64,000 nt of DNA from Kitasatospora sp. GAS204B (GCF_029892155.1 NZ_JARZAG010000007.1:62001-126000), one strand, 5' to 3'; counted from the first letter of the stretch, positions 23,768 through 32,056 are shown. Notes: generated by a model not told the origin, from the letters alone. Program-made: numbers and translations.

Positions 23768-24069
23768 CTGTCCCGACCTCCTCTTTCGCAGTCACTGTGA
23801 TGCGTCGCGGGGGTTCCACCGCCGCGGGTCCGACCTGTACAGTCTCCGCCACCACGGCTCGTTCGCACCCCGCCACACCCCGTCCGACCGGCGGTTATTC
23901 CGCGCAACCGGCTCGTCCCCGGCACAGACGTCACCCTCTCGGCCCCCGGTTCCCCCGCCGGCGAGACGCCTCGAAAGAGTTCCCGGCCCAAGGTCACGAT
24001 TCGGAGGCGTACTCGACAAGTCCGTGTGAGAGGCGTCACGCTGTCATTCATCCACGCGGGGAGGCTTGG
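23768..24069. promoter_or_regulatory. divergent intergenic region, carboxypeptidase and GPP34 genes
   Basis: 302 bases without a supported gene; the promoters of both flanking genes are expected here. The plus frame that is open upstream of GPP34 has no ribosome site and is Arg/Pro-rich. I see no convincing operator. Confidence 0.4.
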
Positions 24070-24813
24070 ATGGGCAAGAGCCGTAGAACAATTCCCGAGG
24101 AACTCCTGCTGCTCGCTTTGGACCCGACCACGGGCACCACGGCGCAGCCGCAGACCCTCGACCTCGGACTCGCCGGGGCACAGCTCGTCGAGCTGTCCCT
24201 GGCCGGACGGATCGTCCCGGACGGTGACCGGATCGCCGTGGTGCTGCCACGGCCGACCGGTGATCCGACCCTGGACCACGCCCTGGAGCTGCTGCGCCGT
24301 CGCGGCAGCCCGGTGCGTGCCGTGCACTGGATCGGCGGGCCCCGGCTGGGGCTGCGGCAGACCTATCTGGCGCATCTGGAACGGTGCGGCATGGTCGCCG
24401 CCGTCCCGGGCCAGGTGTGCGGGGTGCTGCCGACGACGCGTTATCAGGCGTCGGACGACTGTACGAACGCTGCGATCAAGCAGCGGCTCGACACAGCCAT
24501 CCGCACCGGCGTCCCACCGGATCCTCGGACGGCCGCGCTGGCCGCACTGGCGCACGCCGTCGGCCTGGGCAAGCACCTCTACCCGGGCAACGAGGGCAGA
24601 TCCTCACGGTCGCGACTGCGCGACCTGATCCGCTACGACCCGCTCGGCGGCATGGTCGCGCACGCCGTGATGGACGTGCAGAACGGCCTGCCGGCCCAGA
24701 CGGGCCGGACCGGCTCGACAGGCCGGGTCGCCCCGGCCGCCCGCACGGGCGGGGACCAGGTCCCACGAAGCCGCACCGAGCCCGCCGCACCCACCCGGGT
24801 CGGCGTGCGATGA
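24070..24813 (+). CDS. GPP34 (GOLPH3-like) family phosphoprotein
   Basis: 247 residues from ATG 24070 (GGGGAGGC ribosome site just before). The N-terminus TIPEELLLLALDPTTG and the following LGLAGAQLVELSLAGRI are characteristic of the bacterial GPP34 domain, whose eukaryotic relative GOLPH3 binds phosphatidylinositol-4-phosphate. Bacterial members are very common in streptomycetes and have no firm function; lipid binding at the membrane is the best guess. About 40 disordered Gly/Arg/Thr residues end the protein. It stands alone and is followed by a hairpin. Confidence 0.88.
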   Translation: MGKSRRTIPEELLLLALDPTTGTTAQPQTLDLGLAGAQLVELSLAGRIVPDGDRIAVVLPRPTGDPTLDHALELLRRRGSPVRAVHWIGGPRLGLRQTYLAHLERCGMVAAVPGQVCGVLPTTRYQASDDCTNAAIKQRLDTAIRTGVPPDPRTAALAALAHAVGLGKHLYPGNEGRSSRSRLRDLIRYDPLGGMVAHAVMDVQNGLPAQTGRTGSTGRVAPAARTGGDQVPRSRTEPAAPTRVGVR

Positions 24814-24834
24814 ACTGACGGCCCCACGGCCTAC

Positions 24835-24874
24835 GGGGCGGTCGCTCCCGGCACCTGCCGGAAGCGACCGCCCC
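24835..24874. terminator. terminator hairpin after GPP34 gene
   Basis: 12-bp perfect outer arms (24835-24846 and 24863-24874), with a second CCGG/CCGG stem inside, sit about 20 bases after the stop codon. Confidence 0.7.
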
Positions 24875-24892
24875 TGTGTCGTCCCCGGAGCC

Positions 24893-24936
24893 GGTCCGGT
24901 CGGCTGTCTCGGTCGGCTGTCTCGGTCGGCTTGTCT
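24893..24936 (+). repeat. short tandem repeat, three copies
   Basis: Three successive copies of a 13/14-base CGGTCGGCTGTCT unit lie in the gap between the GPP34 and Scr1-like genes. No function is apparent. The remaining gap to 25062 holds the promoter of the regulator. Confidence 0.7.
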
Positions 24937-25185
24937 CGGCGGCTGCGGGACCCGCACTCCGCATACAGATCGCATTACCACTGAAATCGTCCCGGCGTGC
25001 GGCTTTCGCCCAGTCCGACGGTCGTCGAGCCATATCCCGGCGAGGAGCGGATCGGAGGTGACATGCTGCTGAGAAAGAGGGGGTTGGTCCCACTGTCCCA
25101 GCCGTCGAACGGCGACGGGCCGCTGCCTGCCCCGCCTCGCTGCCCAACCGCCACAAGCACCATAGAGGTCCCGCCGGAGGTCCCC

Positions 25186-26064
25186 GTGTCCGCCAGCAGC
25201 AACCCCACCGTCCGCCGCAGAAGGTTGGGCGCGCAACTGCGCCACCTGCGGGAGCAGCGAGGCATGACCGCCGAACAGGTGGCCGACGTCCTGATGGTCT
25301 CCCAGTCGAAGATCAGCCGGCTGGAGAACGGCCGACGCAGCATCAGCCCGCGCGACGTGCGCGACCTCTGCGAGCTCTACGAGGTCACCGACCCGAAGAT
25401 GCGCAACAGCCTGCTGGAGATGGCCCGGGAGTCCAAGCAGCGCGGCTGGTGGAACGACTTCGGCGACATCCCCTACAGCGTCTACATCGGACTGGAGGCG
25501 GCGGCCTACTCGATCCGCGCCTACGAGTCCTCCTTCGTGCCCGGCCTGCTGCAGACCCGGGAGTACGCCGAGGCCGTGGTGCACGGCACCCAGCCGGACA
25601 CCGCCACCGACGCGATCCGCCGCCGGGTCGAGGTGCGGCTCAAGCGGCAGGACCGGCTGACCGGTGCGGACCAGCTGTCCAGCTTCTGGTCCGTGATAGA
25701 CGAGGCGGTGCTGGCCCGGGAGGTCGGCGGGCCCGCCGTGATGGGTCAGCAGTTGCGCCGGCTGCTGGAGACGAGCGAGCAGGCGAACGTGAACATCCAG
25801 GTCATCCCGTTCACGCGTGGGGCCCACCCCGGCATGACCGGGACATTCTCCCTGATGGAGTTCCCGGAGTCTGCCGATTCCACAGTTGTCTACTTCGAAG
25901 GGGTGACGAGCGACCTCTACCTCGAGAAGGAGGCTGACGTCCGCCGCTATACCGGTCTTTACGACCACCTGCGGGCGGCGGCCTTCGGAGTCGCCGAGTC
26001 GAGGTCACTGATCACCACCTATGCGGAGGTTTACGAGAATGAGCTCCAAGACCCTGACCGTTGA
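25186..26064 (+). CDS. Scr1-family XRE regulator with DUF5753 domain
   Basis: 292 residues from GTG 25186 (GGAGG five bases before). An N-terminal HTH_3/XRE domain (about 10-70: LREQRGMTAEQVADVLMVSQSKISRLENGRR) is followed by the DUF5753 domain (about 110-285) with the SFVPGLLQTREYA and VIPFTRGAHPGM motifs. In actinomycetes this class pairs with a small DUF397 protein encoded next door, as it is here with a 26-base overlap. The pairs are described as antitoxin/toxin-like or as developmental regulators. An alternative start at ATG 25063 also has an excellent GGAGGTGA ribosome site and would add 41 residues of disordered sequence. Confidence 0.88.
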   Translation: MSASSNPTVRRRRLGAQLRHLREQRGMTAEQVADVLMVSQSKISRLENGRRSISPRDVRDLCELYEVTDPKMRNSLLEMARESKQRGWWNDFGDIPYSVYIGLEAAAYSIRAYESSFVPGLLQTREYAEAVVHGTQPDTATDAIRRRVEVRLKRQDRLTGADQLSSFWSVIDEAVLAREVGGPAVMGQQLRRLLETSEQANVNIQVIPFTRGAHPGMTGTFSLMEFPESADSTVVYFEGVTSDLYLEKEADVRRYTGLYDHLRAAAFGVAESRSLITTYAEVYENELQDPDR

Positions 26065-26251
26065 CCCGACCTGGCGCAAGAGCAGCCACAGTGGCGGGAA
26101 CGGCGCCTGCGTGGAGGTCGCGGTACCCGCGCCGGCCACCGTTGCGGTCCGGGACTCCAAGGACCCGTCCGGGCCTCGGCTGCACTTCTCGCGCGAGTCC
26201 TGGCACGCGTTCGCGGGGGCCGCGGGGCACGGCGCGTTCGGCGCGGTCTGA
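26039..26251 (+). CDS. DUF397 small protein
   Basis: 70 residues, ATG 26039, overlapping the upstream regulator gene by 26 bases. It has the DUF397 signature: W-R-K-S-S-H-S near residue 12, NGACVEVAV, VAVRDSKDPSGPRL and F-S-R-E-S-W. Products of this type interact with the Scr1-like regulator encoded upstream. The overlap indicates translational coupling and fixed stoichiometry. Confidence 0.92.
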   Translation: MSSKTLTVDPTWRKSSHSGGNGACVEVAVPAPATVAVRDSKDPSGPRLHFSRESWHAFAGAAGHGAFGAV

Positions 26252-26322
26252 GCTCTGAGATCTGCGGCCTTACCTGTGGGGCCTGAGGCCTGACGCCGGC
26301 TCAGCCCGCCTGACGGGAGCGC

Positions 26323-27471
26323 TCACCCCACCGGGTAGCGCTCGCGCCAGGCCGGCCCGGCACCCGGGCCGTGCAGCTCGGCCCCGTGGCTCAACTCCAG
26401 CACCAGGTCGTCGGCGAGTTGCAGCACGGTCCCCCGCCCTTCCAGCTCGGCCACCCACTCGGCCGGCAACGCGGTCTCCCCGTGCACCGCACCCAGCAGG
26501 TTGCCGCAGACCGTCCCGGTCGAGTCGCTGTCCCCCGAGTGGTTGACCGCGAGCAGCAGCCCGGTCCGCACGTCCTCGGCGACCAGCGCGCAGTACACCC
26601 CGATCGCCAGTGCCTCCTCGGCCACCCAGCCCTCCCCCAGCGAAGCCACCCGCTCCGCCGACGGCTCGCCGGCCCGCACCGCCGCCAGCGCCCCGCGCAG
26701 CGCCGCCGCGGTCTCCTCGTGGCCGGGCCGCTCGGCGAGCAGCGCGAGCGCCAGCTCGACCCCCTCCTCCACCGCCCCGCCGCGCAGCACGGCGTGCACG
26801 ATCACCGCCAGCGCCCCGGCGGAGAGGTAGCCGGTCGGATGGCCATGCGTCAGCACCGAACACTCGACGGCGAGTTGGAAGACCAGGCCGGGCTCCCAGC
26901 CGAGCAGCAGCCCGAACGGCGCCGCCCGCATCACCGTGCCGCACCCCTTGGAGTGCGGGTTCTTCGGCGCCGCCACGGTGCCGAGCCGCTCGGCGTCCGG
27001 TCCGGAGAGCCCGGACAGGCAGGCCGAGCCCGGCGCCCGGCGCGCGTACAGCCACTCCTCGCGCCCGAGCCAGCCGAGGTCGCGGCGGCGCTCGTCCGGT
27101 CCCCAGTCGTGCTGGGTGGCCGCCCAGCGCAGGTAGGCGTGGTGCACGTCGGTTGGCGGGTGCCAGCCGGCGCCGCTGCCCTGGCGGACATGGGCCCGGA
27201 TGAGTCCGTCCACCGTGAAGAGGGACATCTGGGTGTCATCGGTGACGGCGCCGCGCCTGCCGTACGCCGTGACGAACCCGGTCACCCCGTCCGGACCGTG
27301 GTCGGACCGGATCTTGTCGAGCGCGTCGAACTCGATGCCGGCGCCGAGCGCGTCACCGATCGCCCCGCCGAGCAGACAGCCGCGCACCCGGCTGCGATAG
27401 TCCTGCTGCTGGGCGCGCGACCACAGGGGTATCACGGGGATGACGGCCTTCCACTGGACGACTGGGCTCAC
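26323..27471 (-). CDS. ADP-ribosylglycohydrolase family protein
   Basis: 382 residues from GTG 27471, preceded by GGGGAGG. It has the ARH/DraG fold signature: RGCLLGGAIGDALG near the start, VTDDTQMSLF with the metal-binding Thr-Asp-Asp, and NHSGDSDSTGTVCGNLLGA near residue 310, which supplies the second pair of magnesium-binding Asp residues. These enzymes remove ADP-ribose from proteins, nucleic acids or small molecules. No ADP-ribosyltransferase gene is adjacent, so the substrate is unknown; family members can reverse toxin- or regulation-type modification. Confidence 0.88.
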   Translation of the reverse strand: MSPVVQWKAVIPVIPLWSRAQQQDYRSRVRGCLLGGAIGDALGAGIEFDALDKIRSDHGPDGVTGFVTAYGRRGAVTDDTQMSLFTVDGLIRAHVRQGSGAGWHPPTDVHHAYLRWAATQHDWGPDERRRDLGWLGREEWLYARRAPGSACLSGLSGPDAERLGTVAAPKNPHSKGCGTVMRAAPFGLLLGWEPGLVFQLAVECSVLTHGHPTGYLSAGALAVIVHAVLRGGAVEEGVELALALLAERPGHEETAAALRGALAAVRAGEPSAERVASLGEGWVAEEALAIGVYCALVAEDVRTGLLLAVNHSGDSDSTGTVCGNLLGAVHGETALPAEWVAELEGRGTVLQLADDLVLELSHGAELHGPGAGPAWRERYPVG

Positions 27472-27599
27472 CCGGGAGGCCTCCCCCCGGCGACACCGCA
27501 CTGTAATTCGTCTCGGTGACGGCTGGCGACGCCCGGGTCACAACTCACCGCTGCGACCCGGGCCTCAGGGCCCACGGCATCAGGTTCGCGGCGTAACGC

Positions 27600-28928
27600 T
27601 CACGGCGTCAGCCGGTTCGGCCCCCGGAAGAGGAACACCGCGTCGCGCAGCGAGCCCAGCCCGAGCAGCACCATCAGCATCCGGCCCAGGCCCATCCCGA
27701 AGCCGCCGTGCGGCGGGCAGCCGTAGCGGAAGCAGTTCAGGTAGTCCGTCAGCGGCTCGGTCCGCATGCCCTTCTCCGCCGCCTGCTCGACCAGCACCTC
27801 GTAGCGGTGCTCGCGCTGGGCCCCGGTGGTGACCTCCAGGCCCTTCCAGAGCAGGTCGAAGCTGAGCGTCAGGTCGGGCCGTCCGGCCGGCCGGGCGTGG
27901 TAGAACGGCCGGATCTCGGCCGGGTAGTGGGTGACGAAGACGAACTCGTGCCCCGTCTGCTCCCGCACATGGCCCGCCAGCGCCCGCTCGCCCTCCGGGT
28001 CGAGGTCGACCTTGGCGCCCTCCGGGTCCCAGCCGAGTTCCTCGCGCAGGATCCGGTGCGCCTCGGCCATGGTGATCCGCGGGAACGGCAGGCTCGGCAC
28101 CGTCACCTCGACGCCGAACTCCTCGCGGATCGCGGCGCCGTGGCGCTCGGCGACCCGGCCGAGGGCGTGCGCGATCATCTCCTCCTCGAACCGCTGCACC
28201 TCCTCGACGTCGGTGGTCCAGGCGAGTTCGACGTCGACGCCGGTGAACTCGGTGGCGTGCCGGGAGGTGAACGAGGGTTCGGCGCGGAAGACCGGGCCGA
28301 TCTCGAAGACCCGGTCGATGCCGCTCGCGATCGCCATCTGCTTGTAGAACTGCGGCGACTGGGCCAGGTAGGCCTTGCCCCCGAAGTAGCCCAGCTCGAA
28401 GACCTCGGCACCGGACTCGGAGGCCGTGCCCATCAGCTTCGGGGTGTGCAGCTCGGTGCAGCCCGCGCCGTACGCGTAGTCGCGCAGCCCCGCCTCGAAG
28501 GTGGTCTGCACGGCGAACAGCAGCTGGGCCGCCGGACGGCGCCGGATGTCCAGGAACCGCCAGTCCAGCCGGGGTTCGGGCCCCGAGTGCTCGTCGATCG
28601 GCAGCGGGGCGGTGGCCCGGTTCAGCACCTCGACCGACTCGGGGATCAGTTCCAGGCCGCCCAGCTTGACCACCGGGTTGGCCACCACCCGGCCGGTGAT
28701 CCGGACGGCGGATTCGGTGGTGAGGCCGTCCAGGACGGCGGTCAGCTCGTCGTCCGCCTTGCGGTGCGTCACCTGGACGATGCCGCTCTGGTCGCGGACC
28801 AGCACGAACTGCATCGTGCTCTGCAGGCGCAGGGTGTGCACCCAGCCCGCGACGGTGACCGTCCGGTCAGGCTGCTCGGTGCGTTCGCGCAGGTCAGCGA
28901 CCATGGTGCGCTCGATGGGGTGGATCAT
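27600..28928 (-). CDS. aspS: aspartyl-tRNA synthetase, archaeal-type, T-box controlled
   Basis: 442 residues, about 150 shorter than bacterial AspRS because the GAD insertion domain is absent; this is the archaeal/eukaryotic-like class. An N-terminal OB-fold anticodon-binding domain (1-110) is followed by a class II catalytic core with YLAQSPQFYKQ, motif 2 FRAEPSF(T)SRH, and motif 3 GFGMGLGRMLM. It charges tRNA with Asp, possibly also tRNA-Asn in non-discriminating forms. Streptomycetes normally carry a bacterial-type AspRS as well, so this may be a second enzyme. The ATG at 28928 has GGAGGAC four bases upstream. The leader contains a T-box element with a GAC specifier, which independently supports Asp specificity. 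Confidence 0.88.
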   Translation of the reverse strand: MIHPIERTMVADLRERTEQPDRTVTVAGWVHTLRLQSTMQFVLVRDQSGIVQVTHRKADDELTAVLDGLTTESAVRITGRVVANPVVKLGGLELIPESVEVLNRATAPLPIDEHSGPEPRLDWRFLDIRRRPAAQLLFAVQTTFEAGLRDYAYGAGCTELHTPKLMGTASESGAEVFELGYFGGKAYLAQSPQFYKQMAIASGIDRVFEIGPVFRAEPSFTSRHATEFTGVDVELAWTTDVEEVQRFEEEMIAHALGRVAERHGAAIREEFGVEVTVPSLPFPRITMAEAHRILREELGWDPEGAKVDLDPEGERALAGHVREQTGHEFVFVTHYPAEIRPFYHARPAGRPDLTLSFDLLWKGLEVTTGAQREHRYEVLVEQAAEKGMRTEPLTDYLNCFRYGCPPHGGFGMGLGRMLMVLLGLGSLRDAVFLFRGPNRLTP

Positions 28929-28936
28929 CGCAGTCC

Positions 28937-29153
28937 TCCGGGGACCTCGGCTGATCCCTTGGAAGTGCGGGCGAGAAGGGTGACTCGCGGTACCACCGCA
29001 CTTTCACCGCCACCCGGCCGCTGGTCTCGCCGGGCAGTGGCCTCTTGCACTGCTCAGCGCTCCGGAGTGTCTTCACCGTGGGGCACGAGACCGCCTTCAC
29101 AGCTGCCGGCGGCTCTCTCGGCTCGCGGAATCCCGCGGTTACTCGTCTCCATC
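28937..29153 (-). promoter_or_regulatory. T-box riboswitch, Asp (GAC) specifier
   Basis: The leader of the synthetase gene has the T-box landmarks in order. Stem I begins GGAGACGAGTAACC with the AGTA loop (29140-29143) and is closed by CGGTGAAGACACTCC, where GAAGACA holds the specifier GAC at 29069-29071. The T-box core GGTGGTACCGCG lies at 28987-28998. An 8-bp AAGTGCGG/CCGCACTT pairing (28996-29003 with 28963-28970) overlaps the T-box and would be an alternative fold. The ribosome site lies in a small hairpin GTCC-loop-GGAC. Absence of a T-run suggests translational control. Uncharged tRNA-Asp would switch expression on. Confidence 0.85.
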
Positions 29154-29237
29154 AACGCGCTGAGTCAGGACAATAGGCAGTCCCACCGTGGCTCCGCAAG
29201 TCACTTCCGGCCCGCCCACCGATGAGCTGACGGTGTC

Positions 29238-29588
29238 TCAGATCACGTCCGCCAGCTCGCGCAGCAGCTTGGCCTTGGCCCGGGCACCCACCATCACCTT
29301 CACCGGCTCGCCGCCCTTGAAGACCATCAGGGTGGGCATCGAGAGCACGCCGTAGGCGGCCTGCATCTCGGGGTTGGTGTCCACGTCCAGCGAGACCACC
29401 TTGAGCCGCTGCGCCTCCTCGGCCGCCACCGCCGCCAGCACCGGTGCGATCATCCGGCACGGCGGGCACCAGTCGGCGGTGAAGTCCACCAGCACCGGCA
29501 GCTCGGCCGCGAGCACCTCGGCGGCGAAGCTCGCGTCCGTCACCTCCTTCACCAGCTCGGTCGTCTGCTCGGTCGTCGTGTCGGTCAT
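29238..29588 (-). CDS. trxA: thioredoxin, WCPPC active site
   Basis: 116 residues. The thioredoxin fold is clear: LVDFTADW followed by the redox motif Trp40-Cys41-Pro-Pro-Cys44, then the cis-Pro region YGVLSMPTLMVFKGGEP and VGARAKAKLLREL. The active site has Pro where classical thioredoxins have Gly (WCGPC), a change that normally shifts redox potential. The ATG directly abuts the stop codon of the upstream MerR gene (zero spacing), so the two are translated together. Its role is cytoplasmic disulfide reduction, likely under control of the MerR protein. Confidence 0.9.
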   Translation of the reverse strand: MTDTTTEQTTELVKEVTDASFAAEVLAAELPVLVDFTADWCPPCRMIAPVLAAVAAEEAQRLKVVSLDVDTNPEMQAAYGVLSMPTLMVFKGGEPVKVMVGARAKAKLLRELADVI

Positions 29589-30005
29589 CTACTCGCCCTC
29601 TCCGGTCGGCTTCGTCGACAGTTCGCACCGGGGCTCGGCATCCGCGCTCGCCACCTCCAGCTCGGCGCGGGCCAGTTGCCCCGCCACCTGGGCACGCACC
29701 GCGCCGAGCCGGGCCAGGCAGTCGTCCAGCTCGGCCAGCTTGCGCCGGTACACCTCCAGTGAGGCCGGGCAGGCATCCCCCGCCTGGTGCCCCGCTTGCA
29801 GGCACTCCACGAACGGGCGGGTGTCCTCCAGCTCGAAGCCGAAGTCCTGGAGCAGCCGGATCTGCCGGACCAGCCGCAGATCCTCCTCGCCGTACGCCCG
29901 GTACCCGTTCCCGGTGCGTCGAGCGGTCAGCAGCCCGCGTGACTCGTAGTACCGCAGGGTGCGCGTGGTGGTTCCCGCCCGCTCCGCCAGTTCCCCGATC
30001 CGCAT
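29589..30005 (-). CDS. MerR family regulator paired with thioredoxin
   Basis: 138 residues from ATG 30005; the open frame extends further but MRIGELAERAGTTTRTLRYYESRGLL is the canonical MerR N-terminus. The winged HTH (1-70) is followed by a dimerisation coiled coil. Three Cys residues are present: two in PFVECLQAGHQAGDACP, positioned as in metal- or redox-responsive MerR proteins, and one in the tail. No multidrug-type ligand domain is present. Abutting trxA, it is a plausible thiol or oxidant sensor controlling its own operon. This is inference from context. Confidence 0.85.
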   Translation of the reverse strand: MRIGELAERAGTTTRTLRYYESRGLLTARRTGNGYRAYGEEDLRLVRQIRLLQDFGFELEDTRPFVECLQAGHQAGDACPASLEVYRRKLAELDDCLARLGAVRAQVAGQLARAELEVASADAEPRCELSTKPTGEGE

Positions 30006-30086
30006 CCCATGGCCTCCTGCCCGCTCGATCCCCTCGACCGTAGACCTTGACCCTGACGTCAACGCCAGCAGCGGACGCCACCCGGC

Positions 30087-30710
30087 TCAGACCACCTCGC
30101 TGCCACCGGAGCCGGCATCGTGCGGGGCCTCGGGCTCGACGCGGGTGCCGAGGGCGCGCAGGCCGGCGATCACATCGTGTTCGGTCGGGGCGTGCTCCGG
30201 ATCGAGGAGCCACTGGGTCATCACCCCGCTGAGCAGGGCCGTCTGGACACCGCCGAGGCTGCGCTCGGTGGCCTCGTCCACCTCGTCCTCCGGCACTCCC
30301 GAGAGCAGCGCGGCCATCCCGCGGCGCCCCTCCCGATGGGCCGCGGTCAGCAGTTCGCCCAGCTTCGGGTTCTGTTCGACCAGGACGACCGCCTCCAGCG
30401 AGGCGAGCCAGAGCGACCGGTCGGCGGTGAACGACTTGATCATCTCCCGCCACAGGGCCTCGTACTGCTGCTGCCGGGTGGCCTGCGGGTCCAGTGACGC
30501 GGCGACGGCCTCGCCGATCCGCTCGCCCCACTCGTCCATAGCCTGCACGAAGGCGGCGGTCAGCAGCGCGTCCCGGGAGCCGAAGTGGTAGCCGATCGCC
30601 GCATGGTTCACCCCGGCGGCGGCGGCGATGTCGCGGACGGTGGTGCGCGACCACCCCTTGTCCTTCAGGCACTGCACGGCGCCCGTCAGCAGATCCTCGC
30701 GGTTTCCCAT
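30087..30710 (-). CDS. TetR family repressor
   Basis: 207 residues. The N-terminal HTH (about 1-50) reads TTVRDIAAAAGVNHAAIGYHFGSRDALL, a standard TetR recognition segment. The remainder is a helical ligand-binding/dimer domain without a known ligand signature. It is divergent from an FAD monooxygenase gene 143 bases away. A 12-base perfect palindrome lies between them and is the likely operator for both promoters. The arrangement resembles TetR-monooxygenase pairs that detoxify the inducer. Confidence 0.9.
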   Translation of the reverse strand: MGNREDLLTGAVQCLKDKGWSRTTVRDIAAAAGVNHAAIGYHFGSRDALLTAAFVQAMDEWGERIGEAVAASLDPQATRQQQYEALWREMIKSFTADRSLWLASLEAVVLVEQNPKLGELLTAAHREGRRGMAALLSGVPEDEVDEATERSLGGVQTALLSGVMTQWLLDPEHAPTEHDVIAGLRALGTRVEPEAPHDAGSGGSEVV

Positions 30711-30746
30711 GTCCGGATCCTAGCGCAGCCGTCATCCAAGCGGTTC

Positions 30747-30758
30747 AACCGATCGGTT
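30747..30758. promoter_or_regulatory. palindromic operator AACCGATCGGTT
   Basis: A perfect 12-base palindrome lies 36 bases before the TetR start and 12 bases before the -35 element of the divergent monooxygenase promoter. It is the only strong dyad in this gap, and its length suits a TetR dimer. Confidence 0.65.
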
Positions 30759-30770
30759 TATCCACATGGA

Positions 30771-30800
30771 TTGACCAAGCGGATAAGAGCGCCCTACGGT
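30771..30800 (+). promoter_or_regulatory. promoter of the FAD monooxygenase
   Basis: TTGACC (30771-30776), an 18-base spacer and TACGGT (30795-30800) match a streptomycete vegetative promoter. The transcript would start about 45 bases before the ATG at 30854. Confidence 0.6.
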
Positions 30801-30853
30801 GGAGCCACAGGCCGCGAGGCAAGAGCCCGCAAGGGCGACATGAGGGGGCACCC

Positions 30854-32056
30854 ATGACCACCGACACCACCGTGCTGATCTCCGGCGCCGGCATCGCCGG
30901 CCCGTCCCTGGCCCACTGGCTCCGGCGCTTCGGCTTCGTGCCGACCGTCGTGGAGCAGGCGCCCGGGCTGCGGGACAGCGGCGGCGCCGTCGACTTCCGC
31001 GGCGCCCAGGTGGAGGTCCTGCGGCGGATGGACATCCTGGCGGCCGTCCAGGCCCAGCAGACCGCGATGGGCGCCCAAGTGGTCATCGACGGCGACGGGG
31101 AGCCGCTGGTCAACCTGCCGTCGGCGTTCTTCAGCGGCGAGGTCGAGATCGAGCGCGGGGATCTCGCCCGGATCCTCTACGACCTGACCCGGGACACCAC
31201 CGAGTACGTCTTCGGCGACAGCATCACCTCGCTGGCCGAGACCACCGACGGAGTGGACGTCACCTTCCGGCACGGCGCCCCCCGCACCTTCGACCTGGTG
31301 GTCGGCGCCGACGGCATGCACTCGGCCGTGCGGCGGCTCGCCTTCGGCGACGAGTCCCGCTTCCGCCAGGACATGGGCTACTGCTTCGCCGGCTTCACCG
31401 CCCCCAACCACCTCGGGCTGGACCACAGCGGCGTGATCTACAACGTCCCCGGCCGGGGCGCACTGGTCAGCAGCTCCCGCGACAGCTCCCGGGCGGGTGT
31501 CGGATTCGTCTTCGCCGCACCGGAGTCGCCCTACGCCCGGCACGACCAGGCGGAGCAGAAGCGGATCGTCGCCGACGCCTTCGCCGGGGCGGGCTGGCGG
31601 ACGGACGCGCTGGTCGAGCTGATGCACGACGCCGACGACCTCTACTTCGACTCGCTCAGCCAGATCCACCTGGACAGCTGGTCCCGGGGCAGGGTGGTGC
31701 TGCTCGGCGACGCCGCCTGGTGCGCCGGGCCCGGCGGCTCGGGCACCGGCCTGGCGATGATCGGCGCGTACGTCCTGGCCGGCGAGCTGGTCGCCGCGCC
31801 CGGCGACCACGGCCTCGCCTTCGCCCGCTACGAGGAGCGGCTGCGCCCGGGCGCCGAGCTCGGCCAGAAGCAGGCCAAGGGCGCCGGGCCCTTCCTCGCC
31901 CCGCCGACCGAGCGGAAGATCCGCCGGCGCAACCGCTTCTACAAGCTGCTCTCCTCGCGGTTGCTGGCCGGCGCCTTCAACCGGCTGACCGCGGGCGCGG
32001 CCAACTCCGTGCCGGTCCCCGACTACCCGGAGCCCGTTGCCCTGGTGGCGAGTTGA
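30854..32056 (+). CDS. FAD-dependent aromatic/TetX-like monooxygenase
   Basis: 400 residues. A Rossmann FAD motif opens the protein (ISGAGIAGPSLAHWLRRFG, ending in an acidic strand VVEQAP). DLVVGADGMHSAVRR is the conserved DG motif, and VVLLGDAAWCAGPGGSGTGLAM is the GD motif binding the FAD ribityl chain. This places it in the group A flavin monooxygenases (PHBH/TetX/MhpA type), which hydroxylate aromatic or polyketide substrates using NAD(P)H and O2. The substrate is unknown. Control by the divergent TetR protein suggests an inducible detoxification enzyme. Confidence 0.88.
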   Translation: MTTDTTVLISGAGIAGPSLAHWLRRFGFVPTVVEQAPGLRDSGGAVDFRGAQVEVLRRMDILAAVQAQQTAMGAQVVIDGDGEPLVNLPSAFFSGEVEIERGDLARILYDLTRDTTEYVFGDSITSLAETTDGVDVTFRHGAPRTFDLVVGADGMHSAVRRLAFGDESRFRQDMGYCFAGFTAPNHLGLDHSGVIYNVPGRGALVSSSRDSSRAGVGFVFAAPESPYARHDQAEQKRIVADAFAGAGWRTDALVELMHDADDLYFDSLSQIHLDSWSRGRVVLLGDAAWCAGPGGSGTGLAMIGAYVLAGELVAAPGDHGLAFARYEERLRPGAELGQKQAKGAGPFLAPPTERKIRRRNRFYKLLSSRLLAGAFNRLTAGAANSVPVPDYPEPVALVAS

